From positions 62,001 through 126,000 of the forward strand of contig BLLK01000025.1 of NCBI GenBank assembly GCA_021927905.1: a DNA stretch of 64,000 bases. The letters run 5' to 3'. Each line of letters begins with the position of its first letter. Position 1 is the first letter of the stretch. Source of the stretch: Chaetoceros tenuissimus (lineage: Eukaryota; Bacillariophyta; Thalassiosirophyceae; Chaetocerotales; Chaetocerotaceae). The translations under genes and the position numbers were made by a program. A model generated the notes under the pieces. That model searched no databases, was not told where the DNA came from, and saw only the letters and a program-made list of their open reading frames with translations. Positions 49,184 through 60,170 of this stretch are shown here, in pieces.

Positions 49184-51532
49184 ATGTCTGATCAAAGGAA
49201 TGAAATAGACACTAGTGCGGTCACTGGTGCGGTCAAATATGATGCACCAGGGCCTCAAGACCATTACAAGAGAGGTTATGCTGAGAGAGCTCATTATCGA
49301 GTGCGCGACAATGAAGAAATTCTCCGAAGTCGTGGTGCAGGAGGAAATAGAGGTCCTAATGGTGGAAATAATAATAATCCACGAACTGCAAAGTTGAACC
49401 AATTTGTTGAAAAGATTTGCGAAAATCAAGGGTTTGGTCAATCTGCTCGGAAACATGTCGATGTTTTTCAAGAGCTTGATCGGTTACAAGATGAATCTCC
49501 CGAGTCGTTTCAAAATGGGAAATGTCTATCTACAATCTTGTCTCTCTTTGCAAAGAGGAGAAATATGGATGCTGCTCTTGATACCTGGAAATGGATGGAA
49601 CAGAAAAATATCTCCCCTAGCATCTACCACTATAATTCTATGCTTTCGGTTTGCGACAAGTGTTCAGATTTTGAACTGACACTGGACATGCTTGATGAAA
49701 TGGATAAAAAGGGAATTCGAAAGAATGCAATCACATTCTCGACTGCCATTGCGTCCTTTAGTAAAAGAGGCAAGCATAACATGGCTTTTGATATGTTGGA
49801 ACGGATGGAAAGAGAATGTGATGAGTCAACTATTAACATCATTGCTTATAATGCAGCCATTACTGCTTGCGAAAAAGCCATGGACTCTAAAATGGCATTT
49901 CGTATTCTAAACAAGATGCGAAGAAAGAGACTTCAGCCAAACGTCATTACCTATTCCTCAATCATTTCTGTATGCGAGAAATGCGGTATGTGGAAATTGG
50001 CGTTGAGTGTGTTGAACGATCTACGAAAGGAATTTGGACCCAATGTCGTTGCCTACAGTGCCGCTATTGCTGCTTTGTCCAAGGGTCAGCAGTGGCAGAC
50101 TGCACTTGATTTATTCCGTGAACTGCAAGACGAAGGACTTAGTCCATCGGTAGTAACTTACAATACTACCATGACTGCTTTGGAAAAGGGATTGCAGTGG
50201 GAGAAAGCTCTTGATCTGTTTGATGAAATGAAGCGCAAGAATCTACCAATCACAGTTGTTTCATTTGGAAGTGCCATTAGTGCCTGTGAAAAGGGTCAGC
50301 AGTATCAGCAATGTCTTGATTACTTGGATGAAATGACTGAGCGCGGAATAGAAAAGAATGTCATTATTTTTGGTGCTGCCATGGCATGCATGGAAAAATG
50401 TAAACGTGCAGATATTGCATTTCAACTCATGGAAAGGATGAAACTTGAAGGGATTCGTCCAAATGTACATATTTTCAACTGTGCTATTGGAGCGTGTGTC
50501 CGATGCAACATGCCTGAAAAAGCTCATGAGACTTTCTTATCAATGGAGGATGAAGGCATCAAAAGAGATGTTGTGACATACAATACTGTACTAGATGCTC
50601 TTTGTCGCAGCAATCCTGACCTTTCACGTTCATTATTTTTGGAAGGGCTGGACTTGGGCTTTTATTCCAAAATCGCCATTCTCAATGATAAGTGGTTGGA
50701 ACTAGATCTTCATTATTTGTCTCTTGGAAGTGCGGAAGTTGCAATGCTTTGGTTCTTCAGTGATTGTATAACCCCTTACCTAGTGAACAACTCCAAACTT
50801 ACTGATCTTGCTTCAATAAGTATTGTAACTGGTTATGGAAAAGGTAGAAAAAGAGATCATGCCACTGGAGATAGTATTAAGAAAAGGATTCAAACTATTG
50901 TGAACTTTATGAATCTAACAGAGCTTCAGCAGCCTAATTTGGGACGAATTGAATTGGACATGCCTGCTTTTGTAGAAGAGGTGAGAAAGAATGAAGGAAA
51001 AGTAAATTTTGATCTCGAAAGCTACACCAGATTTGTAGAAGAGGAATTGAACGCAATTCAGGAAGCATCTGTGGAGCAAATAAGGCGCCCAAAGATTCCG
51101 GTATCAGACGAGAGACCAATGGAAAGTAATGATGACTATGGTCGCAACAATGATAGAAACTTTAGCCGAAGATCATCTCATGGCAGTAGTGATTATGGTC
51201 GTAAAAGAGCTCGAAGCCCGTCGCCTGGTAATGTTCCTTACCGTCAACAAGGCCGAGGAATGGATGACCGACGACTAGATGATAGAAGGCGCAACAACTT
51301 TAGAGGTCGTGGTAGAGGAAGAGGTCGAAGTGGTGGCCGTGGTAGAAATTTTGGTAGAAGAAATGACCGCGATACTAGGGGAGGAAGGGGATTGAAGTGG
51401 GAGGCTCCACCGTCCCGTGAGTTGAATTGGGAACCTCCAAGACAGTCAGGACAACAAGAGGATGGGTCTGTTCCGACTTCTACTCCTCAAAAGCGTGAGT
51501 TGAAGTGGGAGGCGCCAAAAAACGCGAACTAG
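49184..51532 (+). CDS. PPR-SMR protein with RGG-rich tail
   Basis: Single exon, 782 aa from ATG 49184 (MSDQRNEID). Residues ~120-490 form about ten pentatricopeptide repeats, e.g. TFSTAIASFSKRGKHNMAFD, VTYNTTMTALEKGLQWEKAL, FGSAISACEKGQQYQQCLDY, which bind RNA. An SMR domain follows (WLELDLHYLSLGSAEVAMLW, SIVTGYGKGRKRD, IKKRIQTI, ~503-590); in plastid proteins such as GUN1 and SVR7 this order marks RNA-processing factors. The C terminus is Arg/Gly-rich (FRGRGRGRGRSGGRGRNFGR) with repeats of ELKWEAP / ELNWEPP, a third nucleic-acid binding region not usual for PPR-SMR proteins. No clear transit peptide is seen at the chosen start, so plastid or mitochondrial location is open. Confidence 0.85.
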   Translation: MSDQRNEIDTSAVTGAVKYDAPGPQDHYKRGYAERAHYRVRDNEEILRSRGAGGNRGPNGGNNNNPRTAKLNQFVEKICENQGFGQSARKHVDVFQELDRLQDESPESFQNGKCLSTILSLFAKRRNMDAALDTWKWMEQKNISPSIYHYNSMLSVCDKCSDFELTLDMLDEMDKKGIRKNAITFSTAIASFSKRGKHNMAFDMLERMERECDESTINIIAYNAAITACEKAMDSKMAFRILNKMRRKRLQPNVITYSSIISVCEKCGMWKLALSVLNDLRKEFGPNVVAYSAAIAALSKGQQWQTALDLFRELQDEGLSPSVVTYNTTMTALEKGLQWEKALDLFDEMKRKNLPITVVSFGSAISACEKGQQYQQCLDYLDEMTERGIEKNVIIFGAAMACMEKCKRADIAFQLMERMKLEGIRPNVHIFNCAIGACVRCNMPEKAHETFLSMEDEGIKRDVVTYNTVLDALCRSNPDLSRSLFLEGLDLGFYSKIAILNDKWLELDLHYLSLGSAEVAMLWFFSDCITPYLVNNSKLTDLASISIVTGYGKGRKRDHATGDSIKKRIQTIVNFMNLTELQQPNLGRIELDMPAFVEEVRKNEGKVNFDLESYTRFVEEELNAIQEASVEQIRRPKIPVSDERPMESNDDYGRNNDRNFSRRSSHGSSDYGRKRARSPSPGNVPYRQQGRGMDDRRLDDRRRNNFRGRGRGRGRSGGRGRNFGRRNDRDTRGGRGLKWEAPPSRELNWEPPRQSGQQEDGSVPTSTPQKRELKWEAPKNAN

Positions 51533-51704
51533 CTAGTGCAATTCAAATAAAAATCATTTTAAAATATTTAAACCTTTTAAAATTAAAATAAGCCTATCTC
51601 AAGTTACCAAATTTTATATGCATCATCAATTTATAACAACCTAGAAATGCAGATATGTTTGTCTCATAGCTAGATTAGTGGAGTTGATTACAAAAATCCA
51701 CTGT

Positions 51705-53304
51705 TTAGATTACTCCTCCACCATATCCACGTTCGTAAGCATAACGATCTGGATAATCTCTTACACTAGCTGGTCTGCGCTTAATCAAACCAGGTCCACG
51801 TTTCTTCAAGTCATCAACACTTCCAACACCAAGGAGACCCATAGCACGGTCAAGTTCAACCTTAAGAATGTCAAGTGCCTTGATAACTCCTTCAGTTCCT
51901 CCAGCTGCAAGTCCATATAAGTATGGTTTTCCAACTCCGACAGAATCAGCTCCTAGAGCGAGAGCCTTAGCAATATCTGTTCCACGCTGTACTCCTCCAT
52001 CCATAATAATTTCAACATCTGGTCCAACGGCTTCACGAATAGAAGGAAGAACATCAATGGTCGCTGGAGAAGTTTCCAATTGACGAGCTCCGTGGTTAGA
52101 AACCCACATTGTTGAAAATCCAGTCTCTACAGCCTTTACTGCATCATCTGGACGAACAACTCCCTTAACTGCTGCAGGACCATTCCATTCTCCAAGAAGC
52201 CATTCTGCATCTTGCCAATCAAACTCTGGAGCAATCTGTGAGTTTACAAATGCAGCGAGTGAATCTGCTGGTACATCGGTGTTGATGCAGGCGTAGGTGT
52301 AAGGATCGTGTGAAAGGAAATCATAAGTCCATGCTGGCTTGCGGATTGCTTCAATTACTTGCGCAACAGAGTATTTTGGTGGGATAGAGAAATCATTACG
52401 AATATCACGTTCACGGTTTCCATACCATGTGAAATCAACAGTAAGTGCAAGAGCGTTGAAACCACCTTCCTTCGCCTTTGCCAAAACCTCCTTTACAAGC
52501 TCACGATCCTTCCATACATAAAGTTGGAACACTTTTGGTCCCTTGTGAATTTCTCCAATTTCAGCAATACCAGTAGTTGCCAAAGATGAAAGTCCATAAA
52601 GACTTCCATGGTGCTCAGCTGCTTTTGCAGCAGCAGTTTCCCCCTCCCAATGAAACATACGGTTACCAGCAGTTGGGCAACCAAAGAACGGAATGTCTAC
52701 ATCACATCCAAATACCTTTGTTCTCATATCAATTGGCGGCTTAAGACCAGAAAGGACGTGATAGTGCATCTCTAATTGAGAATATGCGTCCTTTCCGCGA
52801 CGAAGACTGATCTCATCATCAGCTCCTGCATCAAGATAGTCGAAAACCATCTAAGTAAAAAAAGACGAACATGAGTTAGGTACATTACAGTTTGAAATCT
52901 GAGATAAATGAGGAAAAAGCTATCTATCCACTGAAAGATATACGAAGAAGTTTAAATAGAATGCTTCTGCAGTTACATGACTTCATCATAGCATGCATAA
53001 AAAAGTGAAAGGGAGTGCCCATCCTCATTTTTTAGGTTCTGTTTCTTGGAATCCTTTTCTTGAGCCATATACAAGAATCTTTCTCCCAAGCATGTAACCC
53101 CAAACTATGGCATCTTCACTTGAGCGAACATGATCATCATGAAAAACTAACCTTGTGCGCTCTTGCTTTTGCACATAAACGCAAGTCAGCAATATTTACA
53201 GCCTTGGCTAGACGAGCCTTTGCTGGTGCATCAAAAATTGCATTCAAAGGAATGTGCTTCAAGATCTTGTGTAGACCAAGCTTGTGAGGTGTAATTGTAG
53301 ACAT
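51705..53304 (-). CDS. FMN-dependent 2-hydroxyacid oxidase (glycolate oxidase / L-lactate dehydrogenase family)
   Basis: Two exons, 53304-53152 and 52850-51705, with a 301-nt intron that has a GTTAGT donor; 432 aa. Sequence blocks of the family: AHKMVFDYLDAGADDEISLR at the exon join, FFGCPTAGNRMFHWEGE, LSSLATTGIAEI, FQLYVWKDREL, ALTVDFTWYGNRERDIRN, KGVVRPDDAVKAVETG, SNHGARQLE (catalytic His), IIMDGGVQRGTDIAKALALG. The enzyme oxidises glycolate to glyoxylate or L-lactate to pyruvate; in diatoms this step belongs to photorespiration. The N terminus (MSTITPHKLGLHKILKHIPL) is basic and could be a mitochondrial leader; the C terminus GGGVI is not a peroxisomal SKL signal. A palindromic TGACGTCA is 167 bp upstream of its ATG. 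Confidence 0.9.
52851..53151 (-). other. Long intron of the 2-hydroxyacid oxidase
   Basis: 301 nt, against 68-134 nt for nearly all other introns in the window; donor GTTAGT, acceptor TACTTAG. No gene inside. Confidence 0.8.
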
Positions 53305-53704
53305 GATGGATATAGATATAACTTAAGAAATGAACAACGTAGCAGATTGAATGCGTCTGCTTCTATTATGATTAACTCTGATCCAATTAGATGATGAAGA
53401 TACCATTCAAAAACCTGCAACAAAAATTACGGCCGCGGGTAGAATTGTTTGAAACTCCATTTATGCAATATGACGTCACTGGTTCTCTGAGAAAGAAATT
53501 TTGATACAAAGGGAGAGAGGAAGTAAAGAGAGACAGGATCCGACTTCAACCTCATCTTATGGGACTTGAACCGTATCGACTTCGTAGATGCTCATTCTTT
53601 TCCTGTTGTTTTTTATTTTCTATTGAATGCATCTATGATATTCCATTTCAATGTTTATATATCCATATCTATTTCCAATTGTACTGCAATCATAGAAAAT
53701 AAAC
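53305..53704. promoter_or_regulatory. Divergent promoter, hydroxyacid oxidase / DExH helicase
   Basis: 400 bp between divergent starts with TGACGTCA at 53471-53478 and a GGCCGCGG palindrome-like stretch at 53431. Confidence 0.4.
53471..53478. promoter_or_regulatory. Palindromic CRE/CCRE TGACGTCA
   Basis: Full bZIP palindrome, 167 bp upstream of the hydroxyacid oxidase ATG and 227 bp upstream of the helicase ATG. In diatoms TGACGT elements mediate CO2/cAMP repression of carbon-concentrating genes, which would make sense for a photorespiratory enzyme; inference. Confidence 0.4.
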
Positions 53705-56700
53705 ATGTCAAAGATAAAAGGAGGAGGTAGGGCGGTGATTGGATCGGACGCTGAGGAGGAAATCATTTCTCTATTGTACGACAGAAGGGACTATGATAAC
53801 CCTTTAAAGCCAAATATGTTTGATCTGGATCTCAAAGACGGCTCGAGTTCAGACAAGAAATCCAAACGTTACTCTGAGCTCAGTGATCATGACAGAAAAA
53901 AGGAGCGGAAAAGATTTTGTAAAAAGTTGCTCAAGTCTCATAATGAGCTTGTGCTCGCTACCAAATTTAATAGGAAATCGACAAATGAAACAGATATGAT
54001 CAGTGCCACAAAGTCCATGTCCATGAGTGGGATGAAAAAGGCAGTGGATAAAATTGCTTCAACAGAGGTATCAGGAAACGTTCGTATAGAAATTGTAGAA
54101 GCAATATTCAAGACAAAGAAGGAATCATCGTCCTCATCAAAGTCAAAAAAGGACTCCAAGAAAGAATCTAAAAAGGATAGTAAAAAGAAATCTTCAAAGA
54201 AAGAAAAAAGTGGCAAAGAATGGAAAGAGGGAACAACTCGGAAAACCATTGTTGTTGAGAAGAGTACCTCTGTAAAGGATCTTATGAAGACTTGCAAAGC
54301 AAAACTTAACATGAAGAAACCTACGAGATTATTCATCCAGGACAAAGATACAAAGATGGAAATTGACCTACTTTATGATTTGAGTGGCTTGGTGGATGGT
54401 GACGTAGTTTACGCTACCAGCTATACCCCACCTGCAGACGCAAAGGATGAGAGTAATAAGTCAAATGATGATGATTGTAATGAACAGATTCCTGAATGCG
54501 TTTATGACCCACTTGAAGATATCAAGAAAGCTTACAGAATACATGGTAAAAAAGGAAATAAGGTTGTGAAGAGCTTGGACAACAATGGCAAATTTCCTCG
54601 TTTTGCAGACGCCCTGGATAAACTTGAAAAGGTTTCTGATCAAAGAGCACAGTTACCAGCAGCCAATTATCGTTCCGAGATTTTATCTGGCTTAGATAAA
54701 TCTAGGGTCATCGTCATTTCAGGAGCAACTGGATGTGGTGAGTAAACAAAAAATTCTTCTTTTCAACATGATTTTCGTCACCTTTCCATATAATATTGGC
54801 TGACTGGCTGTGCTTACCTCAATTTAGGTAAAAGTACACAAGTACCACAATTCTTGCTGGAAGGAATGAAAGCGATTGATTGCGAAGATCAAGCAAATAT
54901 CATTGTGACTCAGCCTAGACGAGTTGCAGCAACTGCGCTTGCTAGAAGAGTTTCAGAAGAAAGAGATAGTCCCGCACCAGGGAAGCAGGGATCTGTCGTA
55001 GGATATAATGTCCGCCTCAATAAAGCAGTGAGTGAAGATGCCAAGATTGTATACTGTACGGTCGGAGTTTTACTAAGAATGATGGTGAATCCTGAGGAGT
55101 CATGTGGTGATGATGAATACGGTCAAGATAAGACATCAAACCCTATCCCTTTGTCTAATATTTCTCACATTGTTCTGGATGAAGTTCATGAGCGAGACCT
55201 TAACACTGACTTTGCCCTGACACTTTTACGCCCAGTTCTTGCTGCAAATAAGAGAATTTCCATCATTCTGATGTCAGCAACTGCGTCCTCTGAAGTATTT
55301 GTTAACTACTTCAAGAGCGAGTGTATAACTCCAATAGTCATTAGTATACCGGGTAGAACATTCCCAGTTGAGTCAATATGGTTGCAAGATTGTGAAAAGA
55401 TTGTTTCTGGTCAAATGAAGGGTCGCATGGATCTTGAAGACAATTCATATGATCGCAATTTGAATGAAGAAACAGAGTTCGCTGTGTCACCTCCTGCGAC
55501 TTCAAAAATTGACAATGATTTTATCACGAAACTTGTTGTAAAAATCGCAGAACAACAATGGAAGGATGATAAATCGAAAAATACCACAGAAGACAAACCC
55601 CATGGTATGTGTTTTTCAGCATGAATTAATTTCTACTGATTTCATGGTACTTTTTGTGTTTGCTAAGTGGTGCTACTGTCATTTTACTGTCATTTAAATA
55701 GGAACAATTCTAGTCTTTTTGCCTGGCAAAGGGGAGATCGAGCAACTTCAAAGGACCTTGCTACAGCATCCGCAGCTTGGTAATAGGGCTAAAAGTTCTA
55801 TTTTGCAGTTGCACTCGAACTTGTCACCGAATGAACAATATAGAGCATTTCAGCCTGTCAAGTATGGACAAGTGAAAATTATTTTATCGACAAATGTTGC
55901 AGAGACTTCGATTACAATTTCGGATGTTACAAATGTAAGTGAAAGTGAACTTTGTCTTCTCATGTAAATACATTGTACACAAACTAATGTCAAACATTGT
56001 AGGTGATTGATACTGGAACGGTGAAGGAAATGAGATTCAATTCCTCCACTAGGATCAAAGAACTCGTTACTGTTTACACTAGTCAGGCTTCGACAAAACA
56101 AAGGGCTGGACGCGCAGGAAGAACCCAAAAAGGCCAATGCTATAGATTATATTCTCAAGAGTTTGCGTCAAAAAGAATGTTGTTACACACTTCACCAGAA
56201 ATTGTAAGAACACCGCTGGAAGAACTTGTGCTACAAGTATGCCTTCTAGGAGAGCAAAAATCATCGAGTGGTTCATCCCCTTTGGAATTTTTAAGGGAAG
56301 CTCCTCAGCCTCCCCCTTCTGAAAATTTAGAAAAAGCATGTCAGCATCTTCTTGAAATAGGTGCACTTGTAGAAGTACCCCATGAGACAAAGTGCATATT
56401 TCGATTAACTCCACTTGGATATCACCTAGCCCATTTGCCTATGGATTCTAAGATTGGAAAAATATTAGTCATAGGCAGTATTCTTAGGTGTATGGAACCT
56501 GCTCTAACAATTGCCGCAACTCTATCTGCACCAAAATCCTTCTGGCTTCCTTACATACCTGGAATTCCAGATAGTAAAGAAAAGGCACGCCTTGCTCAGA
56601 AAGAATTGATAGCAAATGGATTTGGTGGAATTAATTGGCCAACTGGCACAGTCAAGGGCGATATCATAGCTTGTATAGCAGCATATAATGCGTGGGATGC

Positions 56701-57454
56701 TTCTGCAAGTTCAGCAAAAGGCGATAAAAGCAAGATAAGGCGTAAATTTGCTAACAACCATGGCCTAGACAATAATGCTTTGTGTGAAATCCAAGGATTA
56801 CGAAAGCAATTCAGAGATGCTTTGAAAGTCTCGGGAATCACAACTGCTGATGAAAGAGATAACACACATGGAGAAGACGCTTTGCTTACGAGTTGTTGTC
56901 TTGTTGCGGGCCTTTATCCAAATATTTGCACGTTAATGAGGCCATCTCGTGAAAGGAAGATTAGAGGAGGCCGCCTAATCACAAAAGATGGGAATTCATG
57001 TAAACCTTCTTCTAGTTCTTTCCAAGCAGAGGGTATTCGAAACGCATCAGAATCTGGTAAAGATAGATACGCAGTATATCACGGAAAACATTTGTCAATC
57101 AGTGCTGGAAGTGCCAAGGATCCCAGGATAAAACAAGAGCCGTTTCTCAGCGATGTCAATTTCGTTTCCAGGTTTGCAATTCTTCTGTTTGGGGGTGAAA
57201 TTGATGTCCAAAAAAATATCATATTTGTTGACGAATGGCTGAAATTCAAGGTAGATGATGAAAAATCTTCAGATGCCGAAAAAATATCTGACAAGGGTAG
57301 AGTCAATGCAGTCCTTCTTAGCGAACTTAGGAAGGAATTAGATATTGTTATGCTGGACAATATTGTTCGGAGTAGAATGCATACACAGGGAAGCAATGAT
57401 GACAGTGAAAAGATTATCAAAGTTATTAGAGCCCTCCTGAGTTCAGAAAGTTGA
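53705..57454 (+). CDS. DExH-box RNA helicase (DHX29/36/57-like) with N-terminal ubiquitin-like region
   Basis: Four exons: 53705-54737, 54828-55604, 55702-55934, 56003-57454 (introns 90, 97, 68 nt); 1164 aa. Motif I GATGCGKST (split by intron 1), Ia TQPRRVAAT, II HIVLDEVHERDLNTDF, III MSATASSE, IV/V LPGKGEIEQL and STNVAETSITISDVTNVIDTG, VI QRAGRAGRTQKG; then the HA2 region (LRLTPLGYHLAHLPMDSKIG) and OB-fold. These place it with DHX29/36/57 helicases that unwind structured or G-quadruplex RNA. Residues ~180-240 (KTIVVEKSTSVKDLMKTCKA...LSGLVDGDVVYATSYT) resemble a ubiquitin/doublecortin-like fold, preceded by a long KKDSKKESKK tract. That N-terminal module is unusual for the family. Confidence 0.85.
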
Positions 57455-57550
57455 TACTTTTATTGAAGCCCCTTTGGAAGTTCATTTTTATTTACTAAAA
57501 AGCAACCACAATAAAAGTACTTGAAGCATGAGCTTATGTTGTATTTAAAA

Positions 57551-59311
57551 CTATCTCCTATCCCTGCTACGACTTCTGCTGTAGCTCCTATGTCTATGTT
57601 TGCTCTTACGTCTATGAGATGACTTGTGATGTTTCTTCTTTTTATCCTTTCTTTCCTTATGATGCTTATTTCTCTCTTTCCTTCTCCTCTTTGATCTCTT
57701 AGGATCATCTCTGCTTCTAGAGGAGCTGGAACTAATAGACCTTGATCGCCTTCTAGACCTGGACCTTGACCTTGATCTTGAGTTACGTCGCTTCTTCTCG
57801 CTGTGATGACTTCGTCTACTCTCATCTTTTTCGCCTCTTCTACCGTCGAAGTCGTTGCTATCCTTTCTATGTCTATCATCTCTATACCGATAATCTCTAT
57901 CATGCCTGTTATAGTCGCTGCTATTTTGTCTATCCCTCCTTCTTTCTGTGGATCTTCCGAATTCATCTTTGGGAGACTCTTGGTGGTGACGAATCCTATC
58001 GTGACGATGATCATGACGCCTATCAGATACTTCCCGCCTTTCATGATATCGATCATTACCTCTATGTCTGTCATGATAGGATTGCTCACGACGACCCCCA
58101 TAAGCTCTATCATTTCGTCGATCATCACGATAATTATTCCGAGAATGTTGTGGTCCCCCTGAACTGCCCCCTCCTCTTCTTTTCTGAGCATATCTGTTCC
58201 ATTCCTTTGCAACACTCTGAGAAAAGTCAACTTTGATTCTTCTATCATCAATGAGAGCATTATTCATTTTAAAATAAGCCTCATTCGCAGCAGCCTCTGA
58301 ATCAAATTCTACGAAAGCGTACTGCAAGGAATCACCCGTCTCTTGGTCACGAATGATTTCCGCCCTAGCGTTTTGATCGAAACGTGAAAAAATCAGTGTT
58401 AGATCTTCGTCATCAGTCGCAGGATTCAGCTTGCAGACAAACAAGACATTCTCTGGAGGTTTGAGGTCGGCAGACGGGAGATCTCCCAACATCTCAAGCA
58501 TTACTGCATTTGATCGATCTTCTTTTTGAGCCATTTCCTTTCGTCGTCTCTTTTCTGTTTCTTCGTCGACATCCTTCATGGCATCTTCTGTGCTTATTCG
58601 AATCTCTACAATCTCTTCACTTGGTTTTTTACGTGATGGCGACAGTGATGCAAGCCACCGAGAACATTCACTGTATTCTTTTGGTAAATCTTGTGGGTCC
58701 ATGAATTCAATGTCATTCTTTTTCAAAACGAGATCAAGTCCATCAGGATCACCTTCAAAGGGATCATCAAGAATATGAGCTTTGATTATTCGTACATCAG
58801 CATATGGTCTACCAGCTTTATCACAGTATAAACCATTAATCTTTGCCAGAACACCATCCTCATCTTCTGTCACTGTTCCCAATGATAAATAATCATCTCT
58901 CCCACTTCCATCAAGTGATCTATCAACCCCTGAATCAATGGTAATCATAAATTGCGATCCAACAGTATCCTTCACTCCGCCCATTTCTATAGCAACTACA
59001 CGACCTTTCTCCTTCATTTCATCTCTGGTCAAAACTCGACCTTTGGAACGAATAAATCTCTGTGTCGAGGATTCAACTGGAATATCATTTTTCGTTGCGT
59101 CGATGAGACCAAATATGGAACAGCCACCTGATCCATCCCCTTTTGGATCCCCCAATTGACAATATCTCCCCTCTGCGACATTATAAAGCAGAGTCCCTGT
59201 GTAATATCTAGCCTTGGCCAATTTGAGAACGTTTTGTGCGAGAAGCGGCGATCCCTCAATGTCCAGATCGATTACTAGATCTCCTAACGAGGTCTCTAGT
59301 AGCAGAGACAT
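57551..59311 (-). CDS. PPIL4-like cyclophilin with RRM and RS tail
   Basis: Single exon, 586 aa. Residues 1-165 are a cyclophilin fold (LLETSLGDLVIDL, GDPKGDGSGGCSIFG, VAIEMGGVKDTVGSQFMITI, VTEDEDGVLAKINGLY), 285-360 an RRM (NVLFVCKLNPATDDEDLTLI, YAFVEFDSEAAANEAYFKMN), then an Arg/Asp/Ser-rich tail (SRSRSRSRRRSRS, KKHHKSSHRRKSKH). This is the PPIL4 / AtCYP59 type, nuclear proteins that bind RNA and the RNA polymerase II tail; no CCHC knuckle is seen, as in animal PPIL4. The canonical catalytic Arg region (F-H-R) reads YNVAEGRYCQ, so isomerase activity is probably weak. Its stop is 96 bp from the convergent helicase. Confidence 0.9.
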   Translation of the reverse strand: MSLLLETSLGDLVIDLDIEGSPLLAQNVLKLAKARYYTGTLLYNVAEGRYCQLGDPKGDGSGGCSIFGLIDATKNDIPVESSTQRFIRSKGRVLTRDEMKEKGRVVAIEMGGVKDTVGSQFMITIDSGVDRSLDGSGRDDYLSLGTVTEDEDGVLAKINGLYCDKAGRPYADVRIIKAHILDDPFEGDPDGLDLVLKKNDIEFMDPQDLPKEYSECSRWLASLSPSRKKPSEEIVEIRISTEDAMKDVDEETEKRRRKEMAQKEDRSNAVMLEMLGDLPSADLKPPENVLFVCKLNPATDDEDLTLIFSRFDQNARAEIIRDQETGDSLQYAFVEFDSEAAANEAYFKMNNALIDDRRIKVDFSQSVAKEWNRYAQKRRGGGSSGGPQHSRNNYRDDRRNDRAYGGRREQSYHDRHRGNDRYHERREVSDRRHDHRHDRIRHHQESPKDEFGRSTERRRDRQNSSDYNRHDRDYRYRDDRHRKDSNDFDGRRGEKDESRRSHHSEKKRRNSRSRSRSRSRRRSRSISSSSSRSRDDPKRSKRRRKERNKHHKERKDKKKKHHKSSHRRKSKHRHRSYSRSRSRDRR

Positions 59312-59744
59312 GAGCGTAGTGAGAAAGATGTGAAGGGTAACTTATTTGTAGAATTGCAGTTTTGTACGCATCGAAACACCGCTACACCCACGAGAATACA
59401 CAGATATATTAGATAATGTATTCTAGATGTGTACTTTTTAGAGTAGGAAAATAAAAGAGATTCTTTATCTTCTATGGTATGGTATCGTCTAAGTACCTTA
59501 TCGTGTTCGTTGTATGAGAACACACATTTGCACGTCATTGTTAACAGTTGCCATTTAAATGTTGCATAGCCAATAAAAGGGAACGTCTCAGAGCCAACCA
59601 TTCTCACACCCATTTTTTACTCACATTTTCATTTTTCTTTTCATATTGTCAACAATAGACGATACCAATACCAACTCAAACTAGCATAGCGACGCTCTTG
59701 CATATTGTTTCCTACTACAATCTATAAATCGATAATACAGAAAA
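59312..59744. promoter_or_regulatory. Divergent promoter, PPIL4-like / 59745 gene
   Basis: About 430 bp with AGCCAATAAAAGG (CCAAT-like) at about 59568 and ACGTCA at 59532. No other feature. Confidence 0.3.
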
Positions 59745-60170
59745 ATGGCTTCTGCAAAATCTCCAAAATTTGAGGCATCCTTTACAGGCTTGGATTTATC
59801 CGAATTTGCTTCCAACAATGCACCAATACAAAGTGCATCCTCCACTCTCTTAAAAGTGAAACAAAAGGAAGTACTCAAGAAACAAATGGATGCAGAAGAA
59901 GAAGCGCATATGCAACAAAAAGCTGCTGAAAAGGCTCGGTCCCAGCTAAAGAAATTGGAAGAGCAAAAAGAAAAGAATGAACAGCCACAAGGGTTCTACG
60001 GTGCATTAGTTTCTATGCATGGAACTGACTTTAGTGGAGGCAAGAAAGAAAAGAGTAGTGCCAAAACCAAAGCACAGAAGAGAACTATCAATAGCAAATT
60101 CAAGGCAGGTGGAATGAAGAAGAATAAAGTTGTGAAGCAAATGAAGAAAGGATTGGGAAAGAGGCGGTGA
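59745..60170 (+). CDS. Small basic coiled-coil protein, unknown
   Basis: Single exon, 141 aa. Helical acidic/basic middle (EEAHMQQKAAEKARSQLKKL) and a strongly basic tail ending KQMKKGLGKRR, preceded by GFYGALVSMHGTDFSGGKK. It resembles small nucleolar or ribosome-assembly proteins in style, but I cannot name a family. Confidence 0.6.
   Translation: MASAKSPKFEASFTGLDLSEFASNNAPIQSASSTLLKVKQKEVLKKQMDAEEEAHMQQKAAEKARSQLKKLEEQKEKNEQPQGFYGALVSMHGTDFSGGKKEKSSAKTKAQKRTINSKFKAGGMKKNKVVKQMKKGLGKRR

Noticed and set aside
57766-58260. Open frames opposite and overlapping the RS tail of the PPIL4-like gene
   Set aside because: Low-complexity shadows of Arg/Asp/His codons.
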